A DNA stretch of 64,000 nucleotides. Source: Gyromitra esculenta. Lineage: Eukaryota; Ascomycota; Pezizomycetes; Pezizales; Discinaceae. The DNA is taken from NCBI GenBank assembly GCA_038503075.1, contig JBCAML010000015.1, positions 1,178,001-1,242,000 on the forward strand, read 5' to 3'. Every line of letters starts with the position of its first letter. Position 1 is the first letter of the stretch. Position numbers and translations under genes: made by a program. Shown here one piece after another: positions 1-10,996 of this stretch. The notes beneath the pieces were generated by a model. The model made no database searches. It saw only the letters and a list, made by a program, of their open reading frames with translations, and was not told the origin of the DNA.

Positions 1-664
1 AAAAAATGGTACCCTAAACATTTTACTCTACGAAAAAATTGTTTTTTTTCTATTTTATCGTTCATTTAATGTAACAGTTCCAGGACAACTCGAGTTGATT
101 GTACAAAAGCAATGCAGACAGGAGTACACGGGTATATCTAGACCAGATGTCAAAAAGTAGCCGGGTTCCCTCCATCGTGCGTCTACTGCTTCAGCACCCT
201 CCACACGTCCACACGTCCACACCTCCGGATCCCCCCTCCCCCATTCCCTGCGATCTAACAACCCACCGAGATGCTCTCAAAAAAAGGAAAAAAAAGAGTA
301 GTCAAGTCCTCTCCGCTTGGTGTACCCACCATCCCAACACCCCCTATATCCCATCCCTTCTTGACCCAACGACTAACTAGATGAAAGAAATACATGGCTT
401 GTGCTATAACAGCAACATGGAAGAATTCAATCTCGAAAACGACAAAAAAAGAAAAAGTAGTCAAGCCCTCTCCTCTAGGTGTGCCTACTGCTTAAACATC
501 CCCTACATCCTACTACCTATTGACCCAACAATTAGCTAAGAGAGAAGTGCTTTGATATACTATGAAAAACCTGAAAACAAGGGTGCAAGGTTGATTAATT
601 AGTAGGTCGATATCGCCAGATCCAACCACCAATAGCCCCGCCAAAAACATTAAACAAACGAGAT
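1..664. other. Gene-free flank with a repeat relic
   Basis: I see no supportable gene here. Around 556-630 lies a sequence containing CCTGAAAACAAGGGT followed by a GTCGATAT..AGATCCAACCA stretch. The same pairing recurs at about 50600-50670, and the first motif is also inside the MITE copies at 2585 and 44096, so this is probably a decayed repeat. Confidence 0.4.
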
Positions 665-1949
665 CTAACCAGGCCGGAAATTTGAAACCACGACGTATTC
701 TGACTCTTCAGGCTCGAGAAGGTCTTCTGTCCTCAGTTTCGGATCGTCAACGACCACCTTGCAAGCGTAAGCAGCCGCGATCTTTGAGAGTTCGACAAGC
801 ATCCCTGAAGCGCTTCGCTTCATTTCCGTGCCCCCGTCTTGGGACCCGGGAGCGAGGAATCCTCCCATTCGCGGGGATACCGAGGCCATGGTGTTCTTGT
901 GTAGGCCTGATATCCCGACCAAAAAGCTGGAGGTGTGTCTTGTTTGCTCGGCTGGTGAAGAAACTGCCTCTATCCACAGTTTGTCGCCTATCTCAGCAGG
1001 CGCCGTGCGCAACCAGCTCGTGACATTAGAAGAGGAAGCCGCGTTCAGACCTTGTGGTATGATGAACTTGAGCGTGACTGGTCCAGGTGGGTTTCTTTCT
1101 GCCGCCTGCGAGGATCTGGGCACAGTCAATGCTGGAATAAGCGGGCAGAGTTTGATCGTTGTGCTTTCTTCGGTGGGCAGCATGTCTACTAGAATGGGCG
1201 TTTCGGTGCAGTTTGCATCTCGTCTGACCAATTGGCGATGCAGCTGTGTTATGCCGACAAACCCTTTCGCATCAAGCAGTACTTTAGTCTGCTCGATCAA
1301 TCGAGTGGTGAAGGATGATTTCCCAACTCCTGGAGTTTTGCAGCCTCTGGCAGCTGCAGCCAAAAGCTGGAACCTATGGGTCGCCTTGTCACGGTCTCGA
1401 GCTGCTTGCGCTGCATAACAGCAATCGAGGATTAGCAACACATCTGCTTCGGTATCCTTGGACTCCAGCAGAGTTTGCAAATGACCCCATTGGAGTGTCG
1501 GGCCACCAGATTGATGCCTAAGCGAATAGTTAATATCAGACTCTCCATATAACTAAAAACCGACTAAAGAGGTATTCTTACGCTGCAAACACGGCCCCGT
1601 AGCGCTCGTGATCCTTGTCCGGATCGCCGTGGCCGCCATAATATATTATAAGGAGGGAGCCAAGATTGCCATGATCAAAAATTAGCTTGTGTAGCGCTTC
1701 AGATGTAGCTAAGTAGGATTTCTCCGAGGGTATGGCGAACTCATTGGTGGTGAAGCCGAATCTATCCGAGAAAAGCTTGTTGAGCGCCCTGGCTTCCCTG
1801 ACACACCCCATAGTGTCTTCTTTCCAGGTCAGGGCAAGTGTGGTGACTTTCCTGTAGAACCCCCCCCGGTAGAGATTGGCCGGGGGACGATCATGAAGAT
1901 GCTTGCTCAAGAGCTTTCGAATCTCCTCGGTGTCGGGTTGTGGAGCCAT
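665..1949 (-). CDS. Caspase-fold (peptidase C14-like) protein, two exons
   Basis: A predicted cysteine peptidase of the caspase/metacaspase fold, 406 residues. Exon 1 is 1582-1949 and exon 2 is 665-1517. The 64-nt intron starts GTAAGA and ends TTAG, and splicing restores one continuous frame across the fold. Visible in exon 1 is YYGGHGD, whose His107 matches the catalytic histidine. Exon 2 carries LILDCCYA with Cys155/Cys156, the catalytic cysteine block. Downstream, LLAAAARGCKTPGVGKSSFT resembles the segment after the catalytic Cys in fungal caspase-domain proteins. The protein ends soon after the fold and shows no NACHT or repeat domain, signal peptide or membrane segment. In fungi such domains occur alone or as effectors of NLR-like proteins linked to regulated cell death. 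That role is inference; the fold assignment is strong. ATG at 1949 is the first in-frame start. Confidence 0.8.
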
Positions 1950-2584
1950 GTGTTTTGACTATTAGCTGATGGAAGGACGCTTCTAGCGAGGAAAAAGGGC
2001 CTAAGTATATATATTCGAGACGTGGGTATATAGCTACCAATTTTTCGAGCAAGGCTAACCGCCTTTAATACTAATCAATTGGACTTACTTCCAACGAACA
2101 GGACCACTGACGGGAAGCGGACATCGGCTCCGGACGCCATTATTTGCTGCGGAGCGGCGATGAACGAGGCCTCAGGATGGGACAGCCGTGTAAGAAGACA
2201 CCCGGTGAGTGTTTCGTTGATAAGCTTAAGGTGGGGGGATGTCAAGATTTCTTTTACATACCTGTACGTGTACTGTGATAATCGTTTAATGAGACGACAG
2301 CAATAATATCCCCCAACAACAGGACCAACTTCACCATGTATACGTAGACAATGGAGTTTAAGTAAAGTATAAAAATAAACAAGTGGGTAGAACTACGTAA
2401 GAAATATTTTTACCTTGAGGCATAGCTCTAAACTCTCTTGTGAACATGGACAAATAGCCACATTGCTGGAGTGTGGTATTACCGTTGTCGCCCCATTGAA
2501 CGACGATACCATGGCCACAATACACGGGTTTAGGGGTTTAGGTTAAATCTGAGGCAAGGCTAGCCTTGGTGACTACTCGCTAAT
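1950..2584. other. Intergenic, no gene seen
   Basis: Contains the upstream region of the caspase-like gene, with TATATATA at about 2006-2013 on the gene side. An open stretch at 2079-2306 (+) has no recognisable domain and I do not call it. Confidence 0.4.
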
Positions 2585-2721
2585 TACTTGTGCTCTAGCA
2601 TAAGTACCTGAAAACAAGGGTAAAACTTTAGCCATCCATATTTTGAAGTGCTGCTGCGGGACGAATTAAAAAACGTTACCACCAAAAGGCATTTCCAGGT
2701 GCTTATGCTAGAGCACAAGTA
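2585..2721. mobile_element. MITE, copy 1, complete
   Basis: A 137-bp element with 26-bp terminal inverted repeats at 2585-2610 and 2696-2721, one mismatch. The termini read TACTTGTGCTCTAGCA and its complement. The outermost TA on each side could be a TA target duplication, which would fit a Tc1/mariner-type MITE. It has no coding capacity. A second copy with the same interior lies at 44096-44220. Confidence 0.75.
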
Positions 2722-4117
2722 CATGGTCGATCTAAAAGCAACTACCCCCATAGCCACAATGAATTCTAGGTATACCATGAGTATGCATTACCAACCCAGT
2801 GAAGCTCTCTGACTACACGATGGTAGTGCGGGTGTGCACGTAGTGGTGAAATTGGATATTGGATTCACTTGGAAAATACATTGATACCAGCCTCCCCAAG
2901 CTAGGGAAAGGATTAGATTAGACACGAGCAACGTTAACAGTCTATGATATAGAATCGCGATTGCTCCTCGAATCTCGTCTAAATCGATGGGACGCAAAAT
3001 AAATAGAAAAATACGAGGAAAACCAATAGTACATGTACCTATAGAAAAGTAAACATAATTTTCCCTCGTAGAAAAAGGAGGAAGCTTGGTTTTGCTGATT
3101 TTGATTTTTGGCTCTTTAGGAATTTGGTCATCTACAGTTTTAGAAGCAACTCCAGGGGAAGAAATCCTTTCTTAATCAGGCACTTTCTACTATTCGGTTA
3201 TCCGCGGAACTATAATTAAGCTTGCCGGGTTTGGCAGATTCACCTTACACCGCCAGAAGCTACTGAATGTACATTACCACAGCCCTCCAAGTGTATCCTT
3301 ACTCGGTATTAATACTAACAAAATGTATAGTTTAATTGCATTTTATTGTTATTGCTATGAACTTAGAAAAAGCTACCAAAAATTGGGCAAACGATGGCCC
3401 TAGACGGCATAGGAAAGTATATGTCTGGAAGGATGACATACCTACAGTCCAAAATCAATACTTTGTGGCCAGCGAGATATTCTCTAACTGAGGCAGGAGT
3501 GCTCGAGCTCGTACTCAAAAAACCCCCAAAGAAAAGAACTCTAACAAAATCATGAATACTGCACATGCAGATCTAGTTAGCACCCATGGCTTAGGCATAC
3601 CGCCTTCATGTAGACAAACTATAACGCCTCATTAGAAAAGGAGGGTCGACACTCTAGAACCCAGTAAGTACTAATGACCTCAGATTTAAAGCCACCCCCT
3701 CCCTCGATCTAGCAAAACCTGTCCCGATCCACTGGCCTTGTCTTTTCGAGTAGACGAGATACTCTCCAAAATTTGGGGTTAGCAAGTATACGCAAATCTT
3801 CCAGGCTCGAAGGCTTAGATCCCGGGTATTCTGGGTACACACAGTGTGGTTCTTCATCCAGGTATGATGCTACGTTAAGGTTGAATGCAGAACGAGGCTC
3901 TGAGAGGCTCTGAGAGTGTATCGGTACCCAACATTGCAAAATTTTAGCGGTGCATATGCACGCCCAATATGACCCATAGCTGGGGCTCAAAATTTAAATT
4001 TAGGCGCCTTGCTAGAGGTCACCACTAAGGATCAGACTTGTAATAATACCGCACTGTAATGCATATGTATTGTAATGTATTGTATTGTATTTTATGTATT
4101 ATATAGCATTATAAGAT
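2722..4117. other. Intergenic, no confident gene
   Basis: No gene is supported. An open stretch on the minus strand, 3709-3990, ends in a moderately gene-like peptide but matches nothing I know and has no splice context. Confidence 0.35.
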
Positions 4118-4190
4118 AAAGTGGTCTGTGCGGGTATGTATCGTATTTTTGATACGGTATAATACTCGTAAAATACGTTATTTTACCGAT
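4118..4190. repeat. Dispersed AT-rich palindromic repeat, copy 1
   Basis: Starts with GGTCTGTGCGGGTA, then a short imperfect palindrome (GTATCGTATTTTTGATACGG), then AAAATACG-type sequence. The inverted relative at 29745-29830 has the same order: GGTCTGTGCGGGTA, a different palindrome built from GTATTGTATT, then CTTGTAAAATACG. The upstream 4040-4115 is rich in TGTATTG/TATTGTA, like the palindrome arms. Confidence 0.5.
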
Positions 4191-5324
4191 CCATAGTCAC
4201 CGCCTAGGCTCGAGACAAACCCATTCGTTTGTTGAGCTTTTTTGCGGCTTTTGATTGGTTGGCGAGGCGTGCAGCTATGTACAGCCGCGTCCAAAAAGTC
4301 CCTGCAGTTTTTGAAGTACCGCGATACAACTGGGTGATGACAAACCTTCTTTAAAATAAAGTAGAATTTTATTCTGCCTTTATTACTACTTAAATAGATC
4401 AGGAAGTCCAAACATACATGTGGCTACCTACATGTAATTCTGGGGCTTTCCCAATTATTCACTTACAGATGCTCCCATAGCCCGCAGCCTTATCGTGAGC
4501 GGCTCAACTGAGAGCCGCTAATCACGAGTCCGAGGCTTGAAAGCATTTGCGCAAGTCGGATTTCGTACATTTCGTCTCCCAAAACGTCCATCACCAGATA
4601 CGGTCCTGACTGATCTCCTACAATCCAAACTCGCTCCCCTTTTTGGAAGAGTGACAGAGTCACATACTAAAGATGGGATTTGTTAGGATTTGGACCTAGA
4701 AAGTCGGGTTGCGATGAGATATTCTTCACCTGTGGTGGATTCTTGTTCGATCGGACGTGCGACCTGGTATTTTCATTTTCTACGGGTTGTGCCTTTTGAG
4801 GGCGGTGTTAGCCTTGAGAAAAACATTCAGCTGGGCTTCGAAACATACAGCACCCTTAGCACTTTCAGCTTCTATTTCTTGGGCCGAATTAAGCTCAGAA
4901 GGCATGGTTTGACTCCTCTTTTGATCGGCCATGTCTTGGATATGGGTTTTAGGCGCAGAGAAAAGGTTGTATAGTCGACAGCTTCAAACGGAAGCCTGAA
5001 GTGGTTGGATATCAGCGCCGTGAGTGGGCTTATTCAACATGGGGACAGTTCCTGGAGTAGAAAAAAAATTCTAAGAAGGGTTTCCTCTTAAATGAAATTT
5101 GCTTTAAGCCCGGCCCTAAGGGAACTTTTTTGGTTCCCATACGCTGTTTAAATAACACTCAACAAAATATGAAACATTATGATCGAGAGCTTACCACCAC
5201 TGATCTTGGTATATACACACGCATTTATCCGTTTACTAATCCTAGGTATTCCATCCACGATCGGATCGGGCATGGGTGTTGGCGTGGTAACGTTGCTCAA
5301 TAGCCCTCGGCCGGCCGACCGCTT
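4191..5324. other. Intergenic, no gene seen
   Basis: A 94-residue open stretch at 4690-4974 (+) has no recognisable domain and is not called. Nothing else is supported. Confidence 0.35.
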
Positions 5325-5650
5325 TTAGCCCATTCTCGAATTGTATTCAAGTAGAGAGCTGTGTTCTATTGGAATTAGATCTATATGTACAGTCATGTTC
5401 GCGAAGTCCTGACACCCTACCAACCACAGATAATAAACCGAATAGTCGTGGATCGAGATAGGAAAAAGTAAATCAAAAGAGAAGAAAGCTATAGAAACCC
5501 TGAGATGCTGAATAACGCCTAACAACTTCACATAGCTACCTTCTACAAAAATTATAGCCTCAATCTGCCGCAGGTGCTCAATAGAGATATCGATGAGGGG
5601 TGCCAAAACTTTTCGGACGGGACTGTACTACAGTGTAGAAGAAAGTCTGT
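5325..5650 (-). pseudogene. Relic of an unknown coding repeat, copy 1
   Basis: A minus-strand open stretch of 93 residues contains LRQIEAIIFVEGSYVKLLGV, preceded by a segment reading SPVRKVLAP. The same order, NPVRKVLAP then QIEAIIFAESSYVELLGV, is found on the plus strand at about 35385-35560 with frame breaks. Two diverged copies that conserve amino acids better than bases suggest a once-coding dispersed family, possibly a transposon protein. I do not recognise the family. This copy is truncated, with no start or domain context. Confidence 0.45.
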
Positions 5651-6367
5651 CACTAGGTGGCGGTGCTGGCTTTGGCACCCCTCTTTGCGCTCGACCTTCT
5701 AGTGCTCTTCTTTTGCTGGGTAAAATTCAATTCTCTCTATCTCTGAAACCTCTCTACTTTATGTGAGCTTGCTGTAAAAATCTAAGGGCTTCCGTGGTCT
5801 TGAGTTGAGTTGGCGGTCGAGTTTCACACCACCAGCACCACCACCTGGTGAATGACAGACTCTCACCCGCACCCGTAGTACATATGCCATTACGTCAGCT
5901 GCAATTTAACCGTGTAGATCTCACAACCCAAAAAATATACATACACATGTATGCGCACTCAGGGCTGTGCAACTTAGCCGTGCCTGAGTGATGTATTGCT
6001 ACACACCTATTGGCGAACTATGATTCATATGATACGCTACCTGAAAGTGTTGTATCCACATCGAAGCAAAAGCACAGTCGAGGTAAATTGAAATCGCTTG
6101 ACTCTCATGAAGACACCCCGTTTATATGTATATTTATAATTATGTAGCCTATATTCAAGAATTTTTCATGTACTCGGGCCCGTGCCTCCCGTTATTTCTG
6201 GCCTCTAGAGCTACGGCTGGGGGGCTCCTATTTCAGGGAGCCTTGGTCGAGTGATTTTGTATGAAGCTTCTGAAGATAAGAAGTCTTTTTAGTTGGAATA
6301 TACATGTAGGATTTATACTAAAACTTGAGGATCGGTAGAAAATTCGGGTCATATTGGGCTTAGCTCT
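5651..6367. other. Intergenic, nothing recognised
   Basis: No gene, RNA or repeat could be supported in this stretch. Confidence 0.35.
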
Positions 6368-6572
6368 TTTGGAGATGCTTCCTAATACGGGGTGCCTCCA
6401 CGGGTGTGGCTTCGGAGTCGGAAACGATTGAGAGACAGGTACCCGAGTACACGGGTACTTGGGCACCCGAGAGAGCTATTTAAATAGGGGCCGTATGCTC
6501 ACCCCTAGCAAGCAAGTAGTACAAACAATTGAGTCTTCCATTCCTCCCTACGCGCCCTAATATTACAACAAG
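6368..6572 (+). repeat. LTR-like repeat, copy 1
   Basis: About 200 bp matching the inverted copy at 8406-8606. The shared order is GGTGCCTCCACG, GCTTCGGAGTCGGAAA, GAGACAGGTACCCGAG, GAGAGCTA, a TATA-like element (TATTTAAATAGGGG here), CTAGCAAGCAAG and ATATTACAACAA. The TATA-like box followed by AATAAA at about 6579 suggests a solo LTR, but no target duplication was found. Confidence 0.5.
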
Positions 6573-8405
6573 CTCGGAATAAAGAAAACGAGTGATATAT
6601 TGTGATCTTGATATTTGACAATTCTGCGTGATCAGGGGATACAGCTTGACTTAGGGAAATTATATACAGTTAAACCTATCACAATTCCAGTCAATCTTGA
6701 CTAAAAACTTTATTCTATGGCAGAACCCTGTCAAAATTTAATCCATACTCTAGCTACATTTCTAGCTGATAACTTAAGGTCATTCTGTTTTAACTAGTCA
6801 TTTTGGAGGGGTTTCAATTGTTTCAACTAGAAACAGATTCCAGCATGATCATGCACATATCCTATAATCCCTCATAGCCTCGGGTTCAGGGAAATATCAA
6901 TGATCACATTGTGCTAAGACATCTAGGTTAGCGCTGCTAGGGCTCTAAGTTTCCATACCTATATGTATCATAATTCCAGCTGAGGTTCAAGCGCAGCCAA
7001 CCGGAGTTCTAATAGGTTTACTATATGCGCAGCTAGTTCTAAGTTTAGCTAAAGATACACACATCTAATGTATTAACTAGTACTGTGGGATAAACAAAAA
7101 AGGCGAACAGCGTAGACAGTGGTTGCGCATACAAATACGTAAGAGTCGGCCAGCTGGGATAAATGAAGGAAACTCAACGGCACCCCTTTGATATCTCAGT
7201 TAGTAAACGTCTTACAGGTAGTATTGCGTATAGAGTACATGGAGAGAAGGGTAAAACTTGGTAGGTAATAAGGTATATATAGAGCTAGAATACTCGACAT
7301 AGTGCTTATTAGATTAATAGTTCTAGTCGTACTGCCCTCAACGTTAACATTGTTTCGGTAGATCGAGGATTTCGAACCACATGTAGTACTATCAGGCATG
7401 TCTAGTTCAGATGGGGTAGCTAAATAACAAAAACAGGATACACATCAGCTATATGCGCAGTTAGTACATGGGAGTTGTGCCCGATAGATGGAAATATAAA
7501 GCCTAGCAGGGCACAAAATCAGGGTATAGAAAAACCAATATAAAGCAATACCATCTCCTATATGCAAGTAATATCAATACGTAAACTGGTCACAGATATC
7601 GCTTCACCGTCCACTGGTTCTAGCCATGGCACAATTTAGAAATCCGCCTTGAAGCAAAGCAACCCGTGCCAAGCCTCAGCCTACTCGGATATATCATTCC
7701 GTTATGCAGCAATTCAGGTCTACCTACATGTGCTGCATACATATTTGCCGGTATAGCTGAATCGCCCTATAAGAATATGCCTGGGCCCGGGGCGCAGTAT
7801 CATATCCTTATCCCCTGGACCGTAACGAAACGTGCACTGAAAACCGTGCGAATTAAGTCAATAAATAGCTCAACCACAGCACCACAAAATATCCTCTTAA
7901 AAATCTGAGAAATTTTCAATCATCTTGACTAACTTAAAAACATTCCACAAATTGAAATATTTAATAAGATGTGTTTTTTGTGAGTACTATCGTGTGTATA
8001 ACTACTCTTGGCGAAAATTATGTGAATTTTAGCGAAAGGTGAAACAGTAACTTACCATTGTAATACCTTCAGCATAAATTCGGTGAGTAAAATAGATCTA
8101 GAATAGATATGACAGTAGTTATACATCGAAAAAACATCGATTTAAGTAATGGTGCACGTGCACGTGGGTGCCAGGACCCAAAAGATACATGTAGTCATTC
8201 TGGATGGTGAGAAAAATTTGAAAAAACAATAGAAAAAAACTATAGGTACCTCCATTGATTTAATTTGATACTATAAATTGAAGGTAGGAGTGTAGGAGGT
8301 CCCACGTTAAGTAATTAATTATTGAAAAAATGACCCGTAAAATCCGCACAGTTTTCCGTGCGAAAAGCTGTTTCTACGATCCATGGCCATAGGATAGGGC
8401 AGATT
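6573..8405. other. Intergenic, nothing recognised
   Basis: AT-rich, with no gene supported. Short open stretches at 7196-7399 (-) and 7666-7908 (+) have no recognisable domain. A 12-bp palindrome GTGCACGTGCAC lies at about 8151-8162. Confidence 0.35.
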
Positions 8406-8606
8406 GTTGTAATATTGGGGTACGTAGTGGGGAATAGAAGACCTGACTGCTTGTATTTCTTGCTTGCTAGAGGTGGGCGTACGGCCTCTATATAAGTAGC
8501 TCTCTCGGGTGCTCGAGCGCCCGTGTGCATGTGCTCGGGTACCTGTCTCTCAATCATTTCCGACTCCGAAGCCACGCTCGTGGAGGCACCCCGTATTAGG
8601 AAGCTT
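8406..8606 (-). repeat. LTR-like repeat, copy 2 (inverted)
   Basis: Reverse-oriented relative of 6368-6572, with the same landmarks and a TATA-like CTTATATAGAGG. The copies differ by many substitutions and short indels, so they are old. The pair forms a roughly 2-kb spaced inverted repeat. Confidence 0.5.
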
Positions 8607-8639
8607 CTCCAACACGAATTGTTAGATATACGGAATATA

Positions 8640-8870
8640 TCTATAGGTTTCCTAGTGGCATGTCATCGCTACTAATGGGGGTTGCTCGGCCGATCTATTC
8701 GGCGCCCAAAGAGCCCCCATAAACCTGTTTATACTAGTATATGACTCCATAGGGAGTATATATATGGGGGCTTTCCCCCGTTCTTCTATTCTGTTTTCTC
8801 TTTATTACTTTACCGGTGTACTGAGCATCACGAATAATCATTCTATTCAACACGAATACTCTTATAGGTC
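8640..8870 (+). repeat. LTR-like repeat with TATA box, family 2, copy 1
   Basis: Shares more than 130 bp with the inverted copy at 53095-53285, from TTCCTAGTG through GTTGCTCGG, GATCTATTCGGCGCCCAAA, ATAAACCTGTTTATA, GACTCCATAGGGAGTATA and CTATTCTGTTT. The TATA-rich centre followed by a pyrimidine-rich segment fits an LTR promoter. It ends near ATTCAACA, followed by CGAATACTCTTAT. A more distant relative is at 30930-31060. Confidence 0.5.
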
Positions 8871-8873
8871 AGT

Positions 8874-9054
8874 AAGCGACAACCACCACGTTAGGACGAA
8901 TTTTTGGAAATAACTCAACAACCAGCAGTTCAAACAACAAACCAGGCATATATTCGGAATCAGCAGACAAATCTCTATCAGTATACCCACCCGCGAAAAT
9001 CCAACTCAACTTTTGCGGTTTTTGGTGTTCCAACCTCAGTTTTCTAGGTGGCAC
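8874..9054 (-). pseudogene. Ty1/copia RNase H relic (tentative)
   Basis: A 61-residue minus-strand stretch contains GGYTDRDLSADSEYMPGLLF. Its spacing resembles the Copia RNase H signature (GYTDADWAGD...STSGYLF), with key residues changed. It is a fragment without flanking polyprotein, and a stop follows shortly. The assignment rests on one motif. Confidence 0.3.
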
Positions 9055-9301
9055 CCCACCAAAATTGGTCCATTCTCACCCAATTTTCGGGTTTTTAGCA
9101 AGTATCTCCACAACCAGATAAGCTATTTTATAGCTTTATGTTTAGGCCAAAATCTTGGGCCTTTGTTATTGTTTACTGCTGGATTATTATTAAGGAACAG
9201 ATAAAAGCTTCTATCTAACTAGATAAAACCTCGGTGGCACTTGGAAAAAAAATTCAACCCTAACCCATCAAGAGACAATGCATCAACCTAACGCCAAGAC
9301 T

Positions 9302-9327
9302 TCTAGCACCTTCTGGAAGGTGCTAGA
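9302..9327. repeat. Perfect 12-bp stem hairpin
   Basis: TCTAGCACCTTC, a 2-nt TG loop, then GAAGGTGCTAGA: a perfect inverted repeat directly beside the GATAAG array. It could be a cruciform-forming site or an element end; no function is known. Confidence 0.6.
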
Positions 9328-9334
9328 TACAATC

Positions 9335-9432
9335 AGATAACGACAAGATAAGATAACAGATAAGATAAGATCAACGATAAGATCAACGATAAGATCTGAG
9401 ATAAGATAAGCGATAAGATAAGCGATAAGATG
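9335..9432. repeat. GATAAG array
   Basis: About a dozen GATAAG units in about 100 bp, arranged as irregular tandem repeats such as GATAAGATCAAC and GATAAGATAAGC. GATAAG is the core site of fungal GATA factors (AreA/NIT2 and relatives). It may be a minisatellite or a regulatory array. It lies just outside a decayed LTR, with no intact gene adjacent. Confidence 0.6.
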
Positions 9433-9459
9433 ATCACCAGAGGAGCTATTCGAGTTTGC

Positions 9460-9866
9460 GAGAGAGACTCGCTGATCCTCGTTCTTCAAGATCCCCTCGA
9501 AGGAAGCTACTTAAGCCGAGCCGTCGACAAGAGTCACGACAAGTTTACGTCCTATGCCTAACTCGCGCGAGAAGCAGAAGGTTTTCACAAATGATGCCGA
9601 CCGCGATTCTAGAATTGAGGTAGTATTCAAATAATACAGTAGAAGTAAAGTAAGAATGTTGCTTAAGAAAAGAAGAAAGAAAATACACAAACGACCGAAA
9701 TCCATTCTTTAAATACCCCGCTTTTCAACCCTTATGACTCATAACCCAAAAATGACCCAAAAACTAACCGAAACACAAAGACATTGTAATCCTTAACCGA
9801 GATCCTGACCACAACCCATGCCACATTCCTCTCCCATTTACTCCTTCGTATCCGTAAAAGCTACCA
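9460..9866 (-). mobile_element. Decayed solo LTR, A-type chromovirus family
   Basis: Homologous to the LTRs of element A. It shares CAGTAGAAGT, GTTGCTTAAG followed by AAAGAAGA, CGAAATCCAT, TTTAAATACCCCGCTTT and a degraded ATCCGTAAAA end (intact ones end TGAAA on the plus strand). No internal region remains and no convincing target duplication was found, so the borders are approximate. Confidence 0.55.
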
Positions 9867-9911
9867 TGGGAGAATAGCAGGAAAGCGTTTGTAGGTGAGA
9901 ATATTTACAAG

Positions 9912-10584
9912 GTGTACAGGGCGGCCAGTAAAGAAGAAAAGAAAAGACTTCACGGGAACCATCTAGGACACCAACCGGTAAACGAAGGAACCTATGAAGA
10001 AGAGATATCGAGAAACAAGAAATATTTTATCAAGAAGGACAACAAAATGATGGAGATAAAATACAGCGATATTCTAGGGTCGAGGAAGGAGAAAAACGAA
10101 AGGGAAGGAAGAGAGAGGAAGGCAAAGGAAGCAATGGAAAAGATAAGCAATACGGCAACCAGTACCGAGGTGATAGAAGGAGAGGAGAAGGTCAAAGGAC
10201 TGTTCAGGAAAGGGGAAGAAGAGGAGGACACAGAGATGACGGAAGATAAGGAAGCGGAAGTGATTGAAGCATGTGTGAAGGCAGTGGAAATACTAAGAGA
10301 GAGTCAAGGGGAGAAGGGGGGAAGGGAGGGAACAGAGGAGCTAGGGTCACCGTGCATCGGATACGACAATAGTATCGATACCCCGGGCAGCGTGGACCTA
10401 ACCGGAAACACGACATTAGAATTGGAATCCGGAGGAGCGAAAACAAAAATGGGATGGAAAGAGATAGTGATGCAGGTAATTACGGATACAAAAAGGGAGT
10501 ACGAAAGAAATTGTTAGACAATAGACCCAGCAGAAGAGTTATGGGCAAAGTGGAGCATGGAGGCATATGAAGCTGTTATACCTG
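9912..10584 (+). pseudogene. Unknown ORF, 5' part, split by element C
   Basis: An open frame of 201 residues (9912-10517), very rich in Glu and Lys, with coiled-coil-like charged stretches. After a TAG at 10515 the same frame continues open (DPAEELWAKWSMEAYEAVIP) up to 10584, where element C is inserted. If C is removed with one copy of its target duplication, the frame continues at 28121 and runs to 28508. I do not recognise the protein. Its place beside a solo LTR suggests an old retroelement gag or a host ORF, but neither is shown. Confidence 0.4.
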
Positions 10585-10594
10585 TCTCAAGGGG
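10585..10594 (-). repeat. Element C 3' LTR, outer tip
   Basis: TCTCAAGGGG, the U5 end of C's 3' LTR, cut off from the rest of the LTR by element A. The last five bases, AGGGG, are duplicated at 16141-16145. Confidence 0.75.
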
Positions 10595-10996
10595 TCTCAC
10601 GGATGGTCTCTCTCTAAGCCCTTCAGTATCCCTGAAGGTGAGCAGTGCTACTTAAGCGAGAAACCAACACGTTCGAGGAGTGCAGTATGGTCTACAGGTC
10701 CTACGGGGGGTGTACTTCAAGGCGAAGTATCGGTGATGTTTCGCGACAGCGATGATTCTAAGGCAGAATCGGTTTAATTATAACAGATACAGTAGAAGTG
10801 GAACGAGAACGTTGCTTAAGGAAAGAAGAAGAAGAGAACCAAACACGATCGAAATCCATCGCTTAAATACCCCGCTTTCCTTAACAAAACTTATAACCGA
10901 AAAATAACCGAAGAACAAAGAGATTGTACAACCCTCCAAATCACAATACAACCGACAACCCAACCATGACTTACTATCCGAGATCAATCCATGAAA
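10595..10996 (-). repeat. Element A 3' LTR
   Basis: 402 bp. On the plus strand it begins TCTCACGG and ends CCATGAAA. It contains AACGTTGCTTAAGG, the putative self-primer region, and a TTTAAATACCCC TATA-like box in reverse. Confidence 0.85.
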
